Below are positions 8,707-17,781 of a stretch of 64,000 nucleotides of DNA, in pieces. Origin of the DNA: Mycobacterium mantenii (lineage in GTDB: Bacteria > Actinomycetota > Actinomycetes > Mycobacteriales > Mycobacteriaceae); assembly GCF_010731775.1 (NCBI RefSeq), contig NZ_AP022590.1, positions 558,001 through 622,000 on the forward strand, in the 5' to 3' direction. The notes under the pieces are model-generated. The model was given only the letters and a program-made list of their open reading frames with translations. It searched no databases and was not told the origin of the DNA. How positions within the stretch are numbered: the first letter of the stretch is position 1; every line of letters begins with the position of its first letter. Made by a program: the position numbers and the translations under genes.

Positions 8707-9444
8707 GTGACGCAACCAGTACCCATCGGGGGACCCAGGGCCGATCGTGCCCGCCGGGTCGCCGACGTGTTGCGCCAGCAGATCCACGCCGACGCCTACC
8801 CGGAGGGCCTGCCCGCCGAACTGGCGCTGGCCGCCGAATTCTCGGTCTCGCGCAACACCATTCGGGAGGCACTGGCCGTCCTCAAGCATGAGGGGCTTAT
8901 CGACCGCGGACCCAAGGTCGGCACGCACGTCGCGCAGCGCAAGTACGACCACGGGCTCGACGCGCTGTTGGGTCTGAAGGAGACGTTCAAGGATCTCGGT
9001 GAGGTCCGCAACGAGGTGCGCGCCGCGATGCCGGTGACCGCGCCGCCGTCGGTGGCCCGCCGGTTGCGGCTGCAACCGGGCGAGCAGGTGGTGTTCGTCG
9101 AGCGGTTGCGTTACCTGGGTGATCTGCCGCTCAGCCTGGACCTCACCTACCTCGCCCCGGACATCGGCCGCCAGGTGCTGAACCATCCGCTGGAGACCAA
9201 CGACCTGTTCGCGCTCATCGAGGAGGTGAGCGGGCAGCGGCTGGGCTCGGCGGCACTGGCGGTCGAGGCCATTCCGGCCGACCCGCACTCGGCGGCCACG
9301 CTGCAGGTACCCGACGGCGCACCGCTGCTGATGCTGGAGCGGCTCACCAGCCTCGCCGACGGCACACCCGTCGACCTGGAGTACATCCGGATGCGGGGCG
9401 ATCGAATCACCATGCGCGGCAACCTGATGAGGAGCGACCGATGA
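8707..9444 (+). CDS. GntR-family (UTRA) transcriptional regulator
   Basis: A 245-residue regulator. The N-terminal winged helix includes LAAEFSVSRNTIREALAVLKHEGLIDRG, and the C-terminal ligand-binding domain (about residues 95-240) is of UTRA type with VFVERLRYLGDLPLSLDLTYL and PLLMLERLTSLADGTPVDLEYIRMRGDR. It starts at GTG 8707 and overlaps the ferredoxin gene by ATGA. It is therefore the first gene of the ferredoxin/ABC/flavoprotein cassette and probably its ligand-responsive regulator. The effector is unknown. Confidence 0.92.
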   Translation: MTQPVPIGGPRADRARRVADVLRQQIHADAYPEGLPAELALAAEFSVSRNTIREALAVLKHEGLIDRGPKVGTHVAQRKYDHGLDALLGLKETFKDLGEVRNEVRAAMPVTAPPSVARRLRLQPGEQVVFVERLRYLGDLPLSLDLTYLAPDIGRQVLNHPLETNDLFALIEEVSGQRLGSAALAVEAIPADPHSAATLQVPDGAPLLMLERLTSLADGTPVDLEYIRMRGDRITMRGNLMRSDR

Positions 9445-9671
9445 CGCTGATCCACAACAACCGCGCCGACGTGCCGGTCACGATCGACGAGTCGCTGTGT
9501 ATCGACGGCTGCACGCTGTGCGTGGAGGTCTGCCCGCTCGATGCGCTGGCCATCGACCCCGACACCGGCAAGGCCTTCATGCATGTCGACGAGTGCTGGT
9601 ACTGCGGCCCCTGCGCGGCACGCTGTCCGACCGGCGCCGTCACGGTCAACATGCCCTACCTCCTCCGCTGA
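9441..9671 (+). CDS. Two-[4Fe-4S] ferredoxin, AprB-like
   Basis: A 76-residue protein with two cluster motifs: CIDGCTLCVEVCP (residues about 15-27) and CWYCGPCAARCP (residues about 51-62). The first has CxxxCxxCxxxCP spacing and the second CxxCxxCxxxCP. This resembles the ferredoxin part of APS reductase subunit B and of electron-transfer partners of fumarate-reductase-like flavoproteins. Its stop lies about 25 bp before the binding-protein gene. Because it shares an operon with the flavoprotein at 12,700, it probably shuttles electrons to or from that FAD enzyme in the cytoplasm. Confidence 0.9.
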   Translation: MTLIHNNRADVPVTIDESLCIDGCTLCVEVCPLDALAIDPDTGKAFMHVDECWYCGPCAARCPTGAVTVNMPYLLR

Positions 9672-9696
9672 AAAGCCTTCAACCCCAGGATCTTTG

Positions 9697-11085
9697 ATGA
9701 AAAGACGCGCCGTTCGGCCAGCGTCGGTGGTGATCGCGATCGTCGCGCTCACCGCCGGATGCTCGCTGGAATCCCTGTCTCAGTCATCCGGTGTGGTCAA
9801 CGTGGTGGTGGGATATCAGTCCAAGACCATCAACACCGTCACCGCGGGTACGCTGCTGCGGGCGCAGGGCTACCTGGAACGCCGCCTGGCCGACATCACC
9901 ACCCGCACCGGTACCAAATATGCGGTGCGGTGGCAGGATTACGACACCGGCGCCCCGATCACCGCGCAGATGCTCGCCGAGAAGATCGACATCGGCTCGA
10001 TGGGGGATTACCCCATGCTGATCAACGCCTCGAAGACGCAAGCCAACCCGCTGGCGAAAACCGAGATCGTCTCCATCACCGGCTACAACCCCAAGGGCGC
10101 GCTGAACATGGTGGTGGTGGCGCCCAGCTCGTCGGCGACCACGTTGAACGACCTGGCCGGCGCAAAGGTCTCGGCAAGCGTGGGGTCGGCAGGTCACGGC
10201 ACCCTGATGCGGGCGCTGGACAGGGCCGGGATCAGCGGCGTGGAAGTCCTCAACCAGCAACCGCAGATCGGTGCCTCTGCCCTCGAATCCGGTCAGGTGC
10301 AAGGTCTTTCGCAATTCGTCGCCTGGCCGGGACTGCTGGTCTACCAGAACAAGGCCAAACTGCTGTACGACGGGGCCGAGCTGAACCTACCTACCCTGCA
10401 CGGCGTGGTGGTGCGGCGCTCGTATGCATCGGCGCACCCGGAGGTGCTGGGCGCCTTCCTGCAGGCGCAACTGGACGCCACCGATTTCCTCAACGGCAAG
10501 CCGCTGGAGGCCGCCCGCATCGTCGCTCAGGGCAGCGGGTTGCCGCAGGAGGTCGTGTACCTCTACAACGGTCCGGGCGGGACCTCGTTCGACACCACGC
10601 TCAAACCGTCACTGGTCGAGGCGTTGAAAAACGATGTGCCGTATCTGAAGTCGATCGGTGACTTCGCCGACCTCGACGTGTCGGGCTTCGTCCAGGACGG
10701 GCCGTTGCGCACCGTTTTCGGGGCGCGCGGGCTGAACTACGACGCGACCCGGGCCGCCACCGCCAACCCATCGGCGCTGCGCGGGGATCCCGCCCTGGCA
10801 AGTGAACTGTGGCTGGACGGCGCCGATTCCACTCAAACCGTCGCCAATCCGACCAGTCTGCTCCGGGCGGTGCGGGACGCGACGTCCCGCGGCGCCAAAG
10901 TCCGTGCCGCCTATGTTCCCGACGCCGAGCTGGGCACCCGGTGGTTCGCGGACAAGGCGGTCTGGGTGCAGGACGGCCAGAACTACTTGCCATTCGGAAC
11001 ACCGGCCGGCGTGCACCGCTATCTCGCCGCGCACCCCGGCGGCACCATCGTGAATTACCAACAGGCACTTGGAGGTTCGGTATGA
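9697..11085 (+). CDS. ABC transporter substrate-binding lipoprotein with NosL-like C-terminal domain
   Basis: A 462-residue protein. The signal peptide ends in the lipobox LTAGC (lipidated Cys about 22). Residues about 35-320 look like an aliphatic sulfonate/nitrate/taurine binding protein (NMT1/SsuA type), for example VVVGYQSKTINTVTAGTL and IGSMGDYPMLINASKTQ. Such proteins are usually about 310-340 residues. Here about 110 extra residues follow, with AVWVQDGQNYLPFGT and YLAAHPGGTIVNYQQAL, a pattern resembling the copper-binding NosL family. It overlaps the permease gene by ATGA. The substrate is unknown; an oxidised organosulfur or similar small anion is a guess. Confidence 0.88.
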   Translation: MKRRAVRPASVVIAIVALTAGCSLESLSQSSGVVNVVVGYQSKTINTVTAGTLLRAQGYLERRLADITTRTGTKYAVRWQDYDTGAPITAQMLAEKIDIGSMGDYPMLINASKTQANPLAKTEIVSITGYNPKGALNMVVVAPSSSATTLNDLAGAKVSASVGSAGHGTLMRALDRAGISGVEVLNQQPQIGASALESGQVQGLSQFVAWPGLLVYQNKAKLLYDGAELNLPTLHGVVVRRSYASAHPEVLGAFLQAQLDATDFLNGKPLEAARIVAQGSGLPQEVVYLYNGPGGTSFDTTLKPSLVEALKNDVPYLKSIGDFADLDVSGFVQDGPLRTVFGARGLNYDATRAATANPSALRGDPALASELWLDGADSTQTVANPTSLLRAVRDATSRGAKVRAAYVPDAELGTRWFADKAVWVQDGQNYLPFGTPAGVHRYLAAHPGGTIVNYQQALGGSV

Positions 11086-11954
11086 CCGCTTATCTCACCG
11101 GCGACCCGGCAGCCCCGGTGTCTACGCAAGTCGTGGACGCGGCCCCGGCGACCGGCGCCCCGCGGCGTGCCGGCTCGCCGTGGCGGTGGCGGCTGCTGCG
11201 GCTCGCCTCGGTTGCCGCCGCGATCGGGCTATGGCAGCTGCTCACCGCCGACAAGGTCCGGCTGCTGTTGCGCTTCGACACGCTGCCCACCGTCACCGAG
11301 ATCGTGCACGCGCTGGGGCGCCGGCTCGGCACCGGGGAGTACTGGCTTGACCTGGCGCAGTCGCTGATCCGCATTCTCACCGGCTTCGGATTGGCCGCCG
11401 TGGTCGGCGTCGCGACCGGTGTGCTGCTGGGCCGTTCGCGCGTGTTCACCAATACCTTTGGCCCACTGGCGGAGTTGGTCCGACCCATTCCGGCCATCGC
11501 GATGGTGCCGGTGGCGATTTTGCTGTTCCCGACGGACGAGGCCGGCATCGTGTTCATCACCTTCCTCGCGGCGTACTTCCCGATCCTGGTCAGTACCCGG
11601 CACGCGGTGCGGGCGCTGCCCACGCTGTGGGAGGACTCGGTGCGCACCCTGGGCGGCGGCCGGTGGGATGTGCTCAAGCAGGTGGTGTTGCCGGGCATCC
11701 TGCCGGGGGTCTTCGGTGGCCTGTCGGTCGGCATGGGCGTCGCGTGGATCTGCGTGATCTCCGCGGAGATGATCTCGGGCCGACTCGGGATCGGCTATCG
11801 CACCTGGCAGGACTACACCGTGCTGGCCTACCCCCAGGTGTTCGTCGGCATCATCACCATCGGCGTGCTGGGCTTCGTGACGGCGGCGGCCGTCGAGGTC
11901 GTGGGCCGTCGGGTGACCGGCTGGCTGCCGCGCGCGGAGGAGGAGCGAAGATGA
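11082..11954 (+). CDS. ABC transporter permease (SsuC/TauC type)
   Basis: A 290-residue inner-membrane permease of the BPD/MetI type. About 35 hydrophilic N-terminal residues precede six predicted membrane segments, and the EAA loop reads TLGGGRWDVLKQVVLPGILPG, which contacts the ATPase. It resembles permeases of the nitrate/sulfonate/taurine family. The start overlaps the binding-protein stop and the stop overlaps the ATPase start (ATGA both times), so the three subunits are made in a fixed order from one message. Confidence 0.93.
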   Translation: MTAYLTGDPAAPVSTQVVDAAPATGAPRRAGSPWRWRLLRLASVAAAIGLWQLLTADKVRLLLRFDTLPTVTEIVHALGRRLGTGEYWLDLAQSLIRILTGFGLAAVVGVATGVLLGRSRVFTNTFGPLAELVRPIPAIAMVPVAILLFPTDEAGIVFITFLAAYFPILVSTRHAVRALPTLWEDSVRTLGGGRWDVLKQVVLPGILPGVFGGLSVGMGVAWICVISAEMISGRLGIGYRTWQDYTVLAYPQVFVGIITIGVLGFVTAAAVEVVGRRVTGWLPRAEEERR

Positions 11955-12703
11955 CTTTAAAACAGGCCGGAGTCAGTCTGGAACTGAATCGAGTTCGCTT
12001 GTCCTACACCGGAGAACCGGTGATCGACGGGCTGAGTCTGACGGTGCGTCCCAGGGAGATCCTGGTGCTCACGGGTCCCTCGGGCTGCGGCAAGTCGACG
12101 GTGTTGCGGGCCCTGGCGGGACTGCTGCGGCCCGACGCGGGCCGGATCGTGGCCGACGGCCACGAGGTGACGACCACCTCGGGCGACCGCGGCATGGTGT
12201 TCCAGGACAACGCGTTGTTGCCCTGGCGCACCGTGCGATCCAACATCGAGTTGGCCCTGCGGCTGCGCGGTGTCCCGCGGGCCGGCCGGCGCGCCGATGC
12301 GGACCGCTGGATCGCGGAGCTCGGGCTCACCGGCTTCGGCGACTACCTGCCCAAGAGCTTGTCCGGCGGCATGCGCCAGCGCGTGCAGCTGGCCCGTGGC
12401 CTGGCCGGGGCGCCGCGCGCGGTAATGATGGACGAGCCGTTCGGCGCGCTGGACACCCAAACCCGTGCGGCCATGCAGCGGCTGCTGATCGATACTTGGC
12501 GTGCGCACCCGACGACGATCGTCTTCGTCACGCACGACGTCGACGAGGCGCTGCTGCTGGGTGATCGCATCGCCGTGCTGGGCAGGGCCGGTCAGCCGCT
12601 GCGCACCCTGATCGACGTGCCGGAGCCGCGCGTCGATCGGCAGCGCGCCGCGCTGCGTGCTGAAGTCATTGCGGCACTGAATCATTCGGCGGTAGCGGCG
12701 TGA
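11951..12703 (+). CDS. ABC transporter ATPase (SsuB/TauB type)
   Basis: A 250-residue ATP-binding subunit with Walker A GPSGCGKST (about residues 43-51), Q-loop VFQDNALLPW, signature LSGGMRQRVQLARG, Walker B AVMMDEPFGALD and the switch His in FVTHDVDEA. It powers import through the preceding permease. The conserved MDEPFGALD and Q-loop QDNALLPW are typical for nitrate/sulfonate/taurine importers. It is followed at once by the flavoprotein gene with overlapping start/stop, linking import to an intracellular redox step. Confidence 0.95.
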   Translation: MTLKQAGVSLELNRVRLSYTGEPVIDGLSLTVRPREILVLTGPSGCGKSTVLRALAGLLRPDAGRIVADGHEVTTTSGDRGMVFQDNALLPWRTVRSNIELALRLRGVPRAGRRADADRWIAELGLTGFGDYLPKSLSGGMRQRVQLARGLAGAPRAVMMDEPFGALDTQTRAAMQRLLIDTWRAHPTTIVFVTHDVDEALLLGDRIAVLGRAGQPLRTLIDVPEPRVDRQRAALRAEVIAALNHSAVAA

Positions 12704-15411
12704 TGCAGGTTCCGGACCCCACGGCACCGGTTCGTCTGGACTGTGACGTGCTGGTCATCGGCGGCGGCACCGCGGGCACCATGGCCGCGCTGTCGGCGGC
12801 CGAGAACGGTGCGCAGGTGCTGCTGCTGGAGAAGGCCCATGTGCGCCACTCCGGAGCCCTGGCGATGGGCATGGACGGGGTCAACAACGCGGTGATCCCC
12901 GGCAAGGCCGAACCCGAGGACTACGTCGCCGAGATCACCCGCGCCAACGACGGAATCGTCAACCAGCGCACCGTGTATCAGACCGCCACCCGCGGTTTCG
13001 CGATGGTGCAGCGGCTGGAGCGCTATGGCGTGAAGTTCGAGAAGAACGAGCACGGCGAATACGCCGTGCGCCGGGTGCACCGCTCGGGCTCCTACGTGCT
13101 GCCGATGCCCGAGGGCAAGGACGTCAAGAAGGCGCTGTATCGCGTGCTGCGGCAGCGGTCGATGCGCGAGAAGATCCGGATCGAGAACCGGCTGATGCCG
13201 GTCCGGGTGCTGACAAGGGAAGGCCGGGCCGTGGGCGCGGCGGCGCTGAATACCCGCACCGGGGAATTCGTCACGGTCGGCGCCAAGGCGGTCATCCTGG
13301 CCACCGGCGCATGCGGCCGGCTGGGCCTGCCCGCGTCGGGCTACCTGTATGGCACCTACGAGAACCCCACCAATGCCGGCGACGGCTACTCCATGGCCTA
13401 CCACGCGGGTGCGGAGCTGTCCGGTATCGAGTGCTTCCAGGTCAATCCGCTGATCAAGGACTACAACGGCCCGGCATGTGCCTACGTGGCCAATCCGTTC
13501 GGCGGCTATCAGGTCAACGCGCACGGCGAGCGGTTCGTCGACTCCGACTACTGGTCGGGACAGATGATGGCCGAGGTCAAGACGGAGATCGACTCCGCGC
13601 GCGGGCCTATCTACCTCAAGGTGTCGCACCTGCCCGACGAGACGTTGACCGCGCTGGAGAACATCCTGCACACCACCGAGCGACCGACCCGGGGCACCTT
13701 TCACGCCAACCGCGGCCACGACTACCGCACCCACGACATCGAGATGCACATCTCCGAAATCGGCTTGTGTAGTGGACATTCCGCGTCAGGTGTCTGGGTC
13801 GACGAGCACGCCCGCACCACCGTGCCCGGGCTGTACGCCGCTGGGGACATGGCCTGCGTCCCGCACAACTACATGATCGGGGCGTTCGTGTTCGGCGATC
13901 TGGCCGGCACACACGCCGCCTCGACGCTGGCCGACGTCGCTGCGCCCCAACAACTTCCGGACGGGCAGGTGCGCGAGGCGCACGAGCTGATCTACCGGCC
14001 GCTGCGGCATCCGGACGGCCCGCCCCAACCGCAGGTCGAATACAAGCTGCGCCGCTTCGTCAACGACTACGTGGCGCCCCCCAAGACCGGTGCCAAGCTC
14101 TCCCTGGCCATCCGCACCTTCGAGCGGATGAGCGCCGAGATCGCCGAGATGGGCGCCCGCAATCCGCATGAGCTGATGCGCGCGGTGGAGGTGTCGTTCA
14201 TCCGGGACTGCGCCGAGATGGCCGCCCGTTCGTCGCACACCCGCACCGAATCGCGTTGGGGCCTGTATCACGACCGCGCCGACCTGCCCGGCCGCGACGA
14301 CAGCCAGTGGGGCTATCACCTCAACCTGCGCAAAGCGACCCAAGGCGACGCCGAAGAAGGAATGGTGTTCCTCAAGCGGCCGGTGGCGCCGTACTTCGTG
14401 CCGGTCCCCGAGCTCGATGGCCTGCCGCCCACCGACCAGACGGTGTACCCGGTGGAGCAGCCACCGCTGGTCGGCGGCCAAGCGCCCGCCACCGCGGTGT
14501 CCCGAATCAATTCGGCCACAACGATAGTCGAGCCGCCGTCGCCGCGCATCGCCGAGGTGCTGGCGCTCGAGGAGCCGACGATGGCCGACCTGGGGCCCTA
14601 CCTTGTCGACACGGATCCCGGGGTGCGCCGCACCGCGGTGTCGACGCTGACCGAGCACATTCCCGACGGGTATGCGCGGGCCCTGGTGGCCGCGCTGAAC
14701 GACCACGACGCCGCGGTTCGGCACACCGGTGCCGACGGCATCCGCGAGCTGGTCGAGGTGCTGCCCAACCCGGAAAGCCTTCGCGTACACCTGGATTCGG
14801 TCGATCGGGTGGTGCGCGCGGCCTCGCTGTACGTGCTGGCCGCGCGCCGGGCCGGTGACGCCGCGCGCTACCGTCGCGCCCTGGGCGACGCCGATCATCG
14901 GGTGCGCATCGAGGCCGTGCGCGCGCTGGTGTCCGTCGACGATGTGGATGGGGTCGTCGCCGCCGCCGGTGACGACAACCGCGAGGTCCGGATCGCGGCG
15001 GCCGCCGGGCTGGCGACGCTAAGGGCGGCAGCGGTCCCAGCTAGCCGGGCAGTGCGGCGGCTGGTCGCCGACCCCGACCCGCTGGTCCGCGCGGCCGCAC
15101 TGGCCGCGTTAAGCCAAATAGGTTGCGGCCAAGATGATTACGCTGCCATCAAGCAGGCGCTGCGGGCGCCGGCCTGGCAGGTGCGGGAAGGCGCGGCACG
15201 CGCGCTGGCCGGGACCCCGGTGGACTTCGCGGTTCCGCATCTGTGGGAGGCGCTGGGCGATGCCCACCTGGACGTGCGCAAGGCGGCGGTGCTCAGCCTG
15301 ATCCGTTGGGCCGGTCAGCCCGCCGCCCGGGACGCACTGAGGCTCGCGCTCAAGGACGGCGATGCCGACGTGCGGGCCTACGCGCGCCGGGCGCTCGAAT
15401 ACGACGGGTAG
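12700..15411 (+). CDS. AprA/fumarate-reductase-like FAD protein with C-terminal HEAT-like repeats
   Basis: A 903-residue fusion. Residues about 14-600 form an FAD-dependent oxidoreductase of the succinate dehydrogenase/fumarate reductase/APS reductase alpha family. Features are the dinucleotide fold VLVIGGGTAGTMAA, FAD-contacting EKAHVRHSGALAMG, and the second FAD motif VPGLYAAGDMACVPHNYM, where APS reductase-like proteins also have a MIGAFVFGDLAG-type segment. Residues about 625-903 are helical repeats with recurring VRxxAxxAL patterns (DPGVRRTAVSTL, DPLVRAAALAAL, HLDVRKAAVLSL), i.e. HEAT/PBS-lyase-like. GTG 12,700 and ATG 12,703 are both possible starts. It closes the GntR-ferredoxin-ABC operon. 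Substrate unknown. Confidence 0.9.
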   Translation: MMQVPDPTAPVRLDCDVLVIGGGTAGTMAALSAAENGAQVLLLEKAHVRHSGALAMGMDGVNNAVIPGKAEPEDYVAEITRANDGIVNQRTVYQTATRGFAMVQRLERYGVKFEKNEHGEYAVRRVHRSGSYVLPMPEGKDVKKALYRVLRQRSMREKIRIENRLMPVRVLTREGRAVGAAALNTRTGEFVTVGAKAVILATGACGRLGLPASGYLYGTYENPTNAGDGYSMAYHAGAELSGIECFQVNPLIKDYNGPACAYVANPFGGYQVNAHGERFVDSDYWSGQMMAEVKTEIDSARGPIYLKVSHLPDETLTALENILHTTERPTRGTFHANRGHDYRTHDIEMHISEIGLCSGHSASGVWVDEHARTTVPGLYAAGDMACVPHNYMIGAFVFGDLAGTHAASTLADVAAPQQLPDGQVREAHELIYRPLRHPDGPPQPQVEYKLRRFVNDYVAPPKTGAKLSLAIRTFERMSAEIAEMGARNPHELMRAVEVSFIRDCAEMAARSSHTRTESRWGLYHDRADLPGRDDSQWGYHLNLRKATQGDAEEGMVFLKRPVAPYFVPVPELDGLPPTDQTVYPVEQPPLVGGQAPATAVSRINSATTIVEPPSPRIAEVLALEEPTMADLGPYLVDTDPGVRRTAVSTLTEHIPDGYARALVAALNDHDAAVRHTGADGIRELVEVLPNPESLRVHLDSVDRVVRAASLYVLAARRAGDAARYRRALGDADHRVRIEAVRALVSVDDVDGVVAAAGDDNREVRIAAAAGLATLRAAAVPASRAVRRLVADPDPLVRAAALAALSQIGCGQDDYAAIKQALRAPAWQVREGAARALAGTPVDFAVPHLWEALGDAHLDVRKAAVLSLIRWAGQPAARDALRLALKDGDADVRAYARRALEYDG

Positions 15412-15424
15412 TCAGAAAGGCTGG

Positions 15425-15964
15425 TTAGCGCAGAATCTTGGCGTAGAGCAGGCTGTCCTGTGGCTCGGGCCCCATGGTGGGGTAGACCGCATGCCGGGCC
15501 AGCCGCCCCTCCAAGAAGAAGCCGGCGTGCTCGAGCAGTCGTGCCGAGCGCTCGTTGTCCACACTGCAGGTGGCCCAGACGCGGTAGACCTCGCGATCGG
15601 CGTCGAGCGCGGTGAGCAACATGCCGAGCACCTCGGACATGAAACCCTTGCCCCACCAGCGTCGGCCCAGGCAGTAGCCGACCTCGACCGAGTGCTGCGC
15701 GCTGCGCCGGCAGCTGGCCAGCCCGATCACCTCGCCGCGGTGCCGCGACTCGATGACCCAGGTTTTCTCGTCCGCGCTGGCGTTGAGTTTTTCGGTGATC
15801 ACCCGCCGCGTCGCGGCCACGTCGGGGTGCGGCGCCCACAGCAGATACTTGGTGACCTGCGGATCGCGGGCGACCCGCTGGAACAGCGCCCCCGCGTCGT
15901 CGAGCACGGGCGGGCGCAGCGTCAGCCGCGGCCCGCTGATGCGGTCGGGTGGGTATTCGGCCAT
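15425..15964 (-). CDS. GNAT-family N-acetyltransferase (RimJ/RimL type)
   Basis: A 179-residue acetyltransferase of the RimJ/RimL group. It begins with the typical GPRLTLRPPVLDDAGALF and contains VEVGYCLGRRWWGKGFMSEVL, where the R/QxxGxG/A acetyl-CoA loop is represented by RRWWGKGF, followed by RSARLLEHAGFFLEGRL. It probably acetylates a protein N-terminus or a small amine. It converges with the flavoprotein operon and lies 13 bp from it. The minus-strand hydrolase gene lies just upstream. Confidence 0.88.
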   Translation of the reverse strand: MAEYPPDRISGPRLTLRPPVLDDAGALFQRVARDPQVTKYLLWAPHPDVAATRRVITEKLNASADEKTWVIESRHRGEVIGLASCRRSAQHSVEVGYCLGRRWWGKGFMSEVLGMLLTALDADREVYRVWATCSVDNERSARLLEHAGFFLEGRLARHAVYPTMGPEPQDSLLYAKILR

Positions 15965-15976
15965 CGCAATGTGACT

Positions 15977-17191
15977 TTAGAGGCCGAGGGCGCGATAGGT
16001 GTTGCGGACGAATCTCGGTTGTGCCGTGCGAAGTTTGGCCAGCGACGTGTTGCCGGCGACGGCGGTGGCCGCATCCACGGTCAGGTCCGGCAGATTTTGA
16101 ATCAGGTAGAGCAGGATCAGCTCCGCGCCGGGGTCGGCCTGCCACCAGGTCCCGTAGGCGCCGGGCCAGCTGAACGTGCCGGGACCGCCCGGCCCGAAAA
16201 GTGGTGTGCTCTTTGCCGGATCGGTCACCAGCGACAGGTTCAGCCCGAAGCCGCGGCCGACCCAGTAGGGCGCGCCCAGGAAGTTGTGCCGCTTCTGTTC
16301 GTCGGTGAGCCGGTCGGTCCGCATCAGCCGGACGGACTCTTCCGAGAGCACCCGCACGCCGTCGACCGTTCCGCCGCCCAGCAGCATCCGGACGAACCGC
16401 AGGTAATCGTCGGCGCTCGACCACAATCCGCCGCCGGCATTGCAGAACGAGGGCGGCGTGATGTGCGGCGGGCCCATCACGCCGTGCCGCAGTCGGCTGT
16501 GCTCGTCGAGTGAGTACATGGTCGCCGCGCGGCGCCGCGCTTCGGGCGAGACGAAGAACCCCGTGTCGGTCATGCCGGCCGGGCCCAGAATCCGTTCGTC
16601 GAGCACTTGGTGGAAGGGCTTGCCCTCGACGCGGGAAGCGATGACGCCCAGCAGGTCGATGGAGTGGCTGTAGGTGACGCGGTCACCGGGCTGATGCACC
16701 AGTGGCAGCTTGGCCAGCTCGGAGAGCCAGGTGTCCGGGCCGTGATTGAACGGCAGCCGCATGTAGGCCTTGGAGATCGGCCCGGATACCGAGAACCCGT
16801 ACGCCAGGCCGCTGGTGTGGGTGAGCAGGTCTTCGATCAGGATGGTGCGGTTCACCGGGTGCGTGCGGTCTAGCGGGCCGTGCGGATCGTCGAGCACCCG
16901 CACCTGCGCCAACTCCGGAGCCCACCGCGTGACCGGATCCTTCAGCCTCAGCTTGCCGTCGTCGACCAGGCTCATCACCGTCGCGACCGTCACCGGCTTG
17001 GTCATCGACGCGATGCGGAACAGCGTGTCGCGCTGCATCGGCAGGCCCGCGTCCACGTCGCGGTAGCCGATTTCGTTCACCTGCAGCAGTTCTCCGCGCT
17101 GCCAGACCACCGTCACCGCGCCGGCGAGCAGTCCGGCGTCGCAGACTTCGCGGATGGAGGCCGCATTGAGGTCGAGGGTCGAGCGATTCAC
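15977..17191 (-). CDS. Serine hydrolase, class C beta-lactamase fold (LipL/EstB type)
   Basis: A 404-residue serine hydrolase of the beta-lactamase/esterase family. The nucleophile motif SMTK is at residues 62-65 (FRIASMTKPVT) and the Tyr motif YSHS near 174 (GDRVTYSHSIDLLG). A C-terminal GGPGTFSWPGAYGTWW matches the region holding the third active-site motif. There is no signal peptide, so it is likely cytoplasmic. It resembles mycobacterial Lip-type esterases rather than a true beta-lactamase. The ATG start at 17,191 is the first Met. Confidence 0.88.
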   Translation of the reverse strand: MNRSTLDLNAASIREVCDAGLLAGAVTVVWQRGELLQVNEIGYRDVDAGLPMQRDTLFRIASMTKPVTVATVMSLVDDGKLRLKDPVTRWAPELAQVRVLDDPHGPLDRTHPVNRTILIEDLLTHTSGLAYGFSVSGPISKAYMRLPFNHGPDTWLSELAKLPLVHQPGDRVTYSHSIDLLGVIASRVEGKPFHQVLDERILGPAGMTDTGFFVSPEARRRAATMYSLDEHSRLRHGVMGPPHITPPSFCNAGGGLWSSADDYLRFVRMLLGGGTVDGVRVLSEESVRLMRTDRLTDEQKRHNFLGAPYWVGRGFGLNLSLVTDPAKSTPLFGPGGPGTFSWPGAYGTWWQADPGAELILLYLIQNLPDLTVDAATAVAGNTSLAKLRTAQPRFVRNTYRALGL

Positions 17192-17352
17192 CTGGTCAGG
17201 TTAGCGGGCCGGTGGCGGCGCCCGGTCAGCCCGCCGACGCATCGGTGCATCGAGGGTCAAGATTTCATGACGGTCTCGGTTGCGCAAAGGTACGGCAGCC
17301 CACCCGCGATGCGACGGCCGATGTCGCTCGTTCGGCTTTAGTGTCGGCGGCT

Positions 17353-17781
17353 ATGGCCGAACTGAACAATTGCGTGAAGTGCTGGCGCACAGCGCTTCAC
17401 GTAGCCGTGTCGGCACTGCTGGTTGCCATCTTCGGACTCGCCATCAGCCCGGTAGCCCATGCGGCCGCGGTGACGGCGACGTTGTCGGTGGAACATACGT
17501 GGCAGACCGGTTTCATAGCCCGCTTCGCCGTCACCAACGCGAGCATGGCGCCGCTAGCCGGTTGGAAGCTCGAATTCGACATGCCGGCGGGACAATCCGT
17601 CTTGCACACATGGAATAGCACCGTTAGCCAATCGGGCACGCATTTTGTTCTCACCCCCGCGAATTGGAATCGCGTCATTGCGCCCGGTGGTTCAGCGACG
17701 GGTGGTTTTAGAGGCGCGTTGACGGGTGCCTACTCGCCACCGGTGAATTGTCTGCTCAACGGGCAATATCCCTGCAGCTAG
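17353..17781 (+). CDS. Secreted cellulose/chitin-binding CBM2 protein (Rv1987-like)
   Basis: A 142-residue exported protein. It has a signal peptide (core VAVSALLVAIFGLAI, cleavage after AHAA) and then a single carbohydrate-binding module of family 2 with VEHTWQTGFIARFAVTN, LAGWKLEFDMP, and WN/NWNRVIAPGGSATGGF. The tryptophans are the usual sugar-stacking residues, and the two Cys at the end (NCLLNGQYPCS) could pair. Length and layout match Rv1987 of M. tuberculosis, annotated as a possible chitinase although it has no catalytic domain. A GTG at 17,341 would add four residues. Confidence 0.85.
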   Translation: MAELNNCVKCWRTALHVAVSALLVAIFGLAISPVAHAAAVTATLSVEHTWQTGFIARFAVTNASMAPLAGWKLEFDMPAGQSVLHTWNSTVSQSGTHFVLTPANWNRVIAPGGSATGGFRGALTGAYSPPVNCLLNGQYPCS

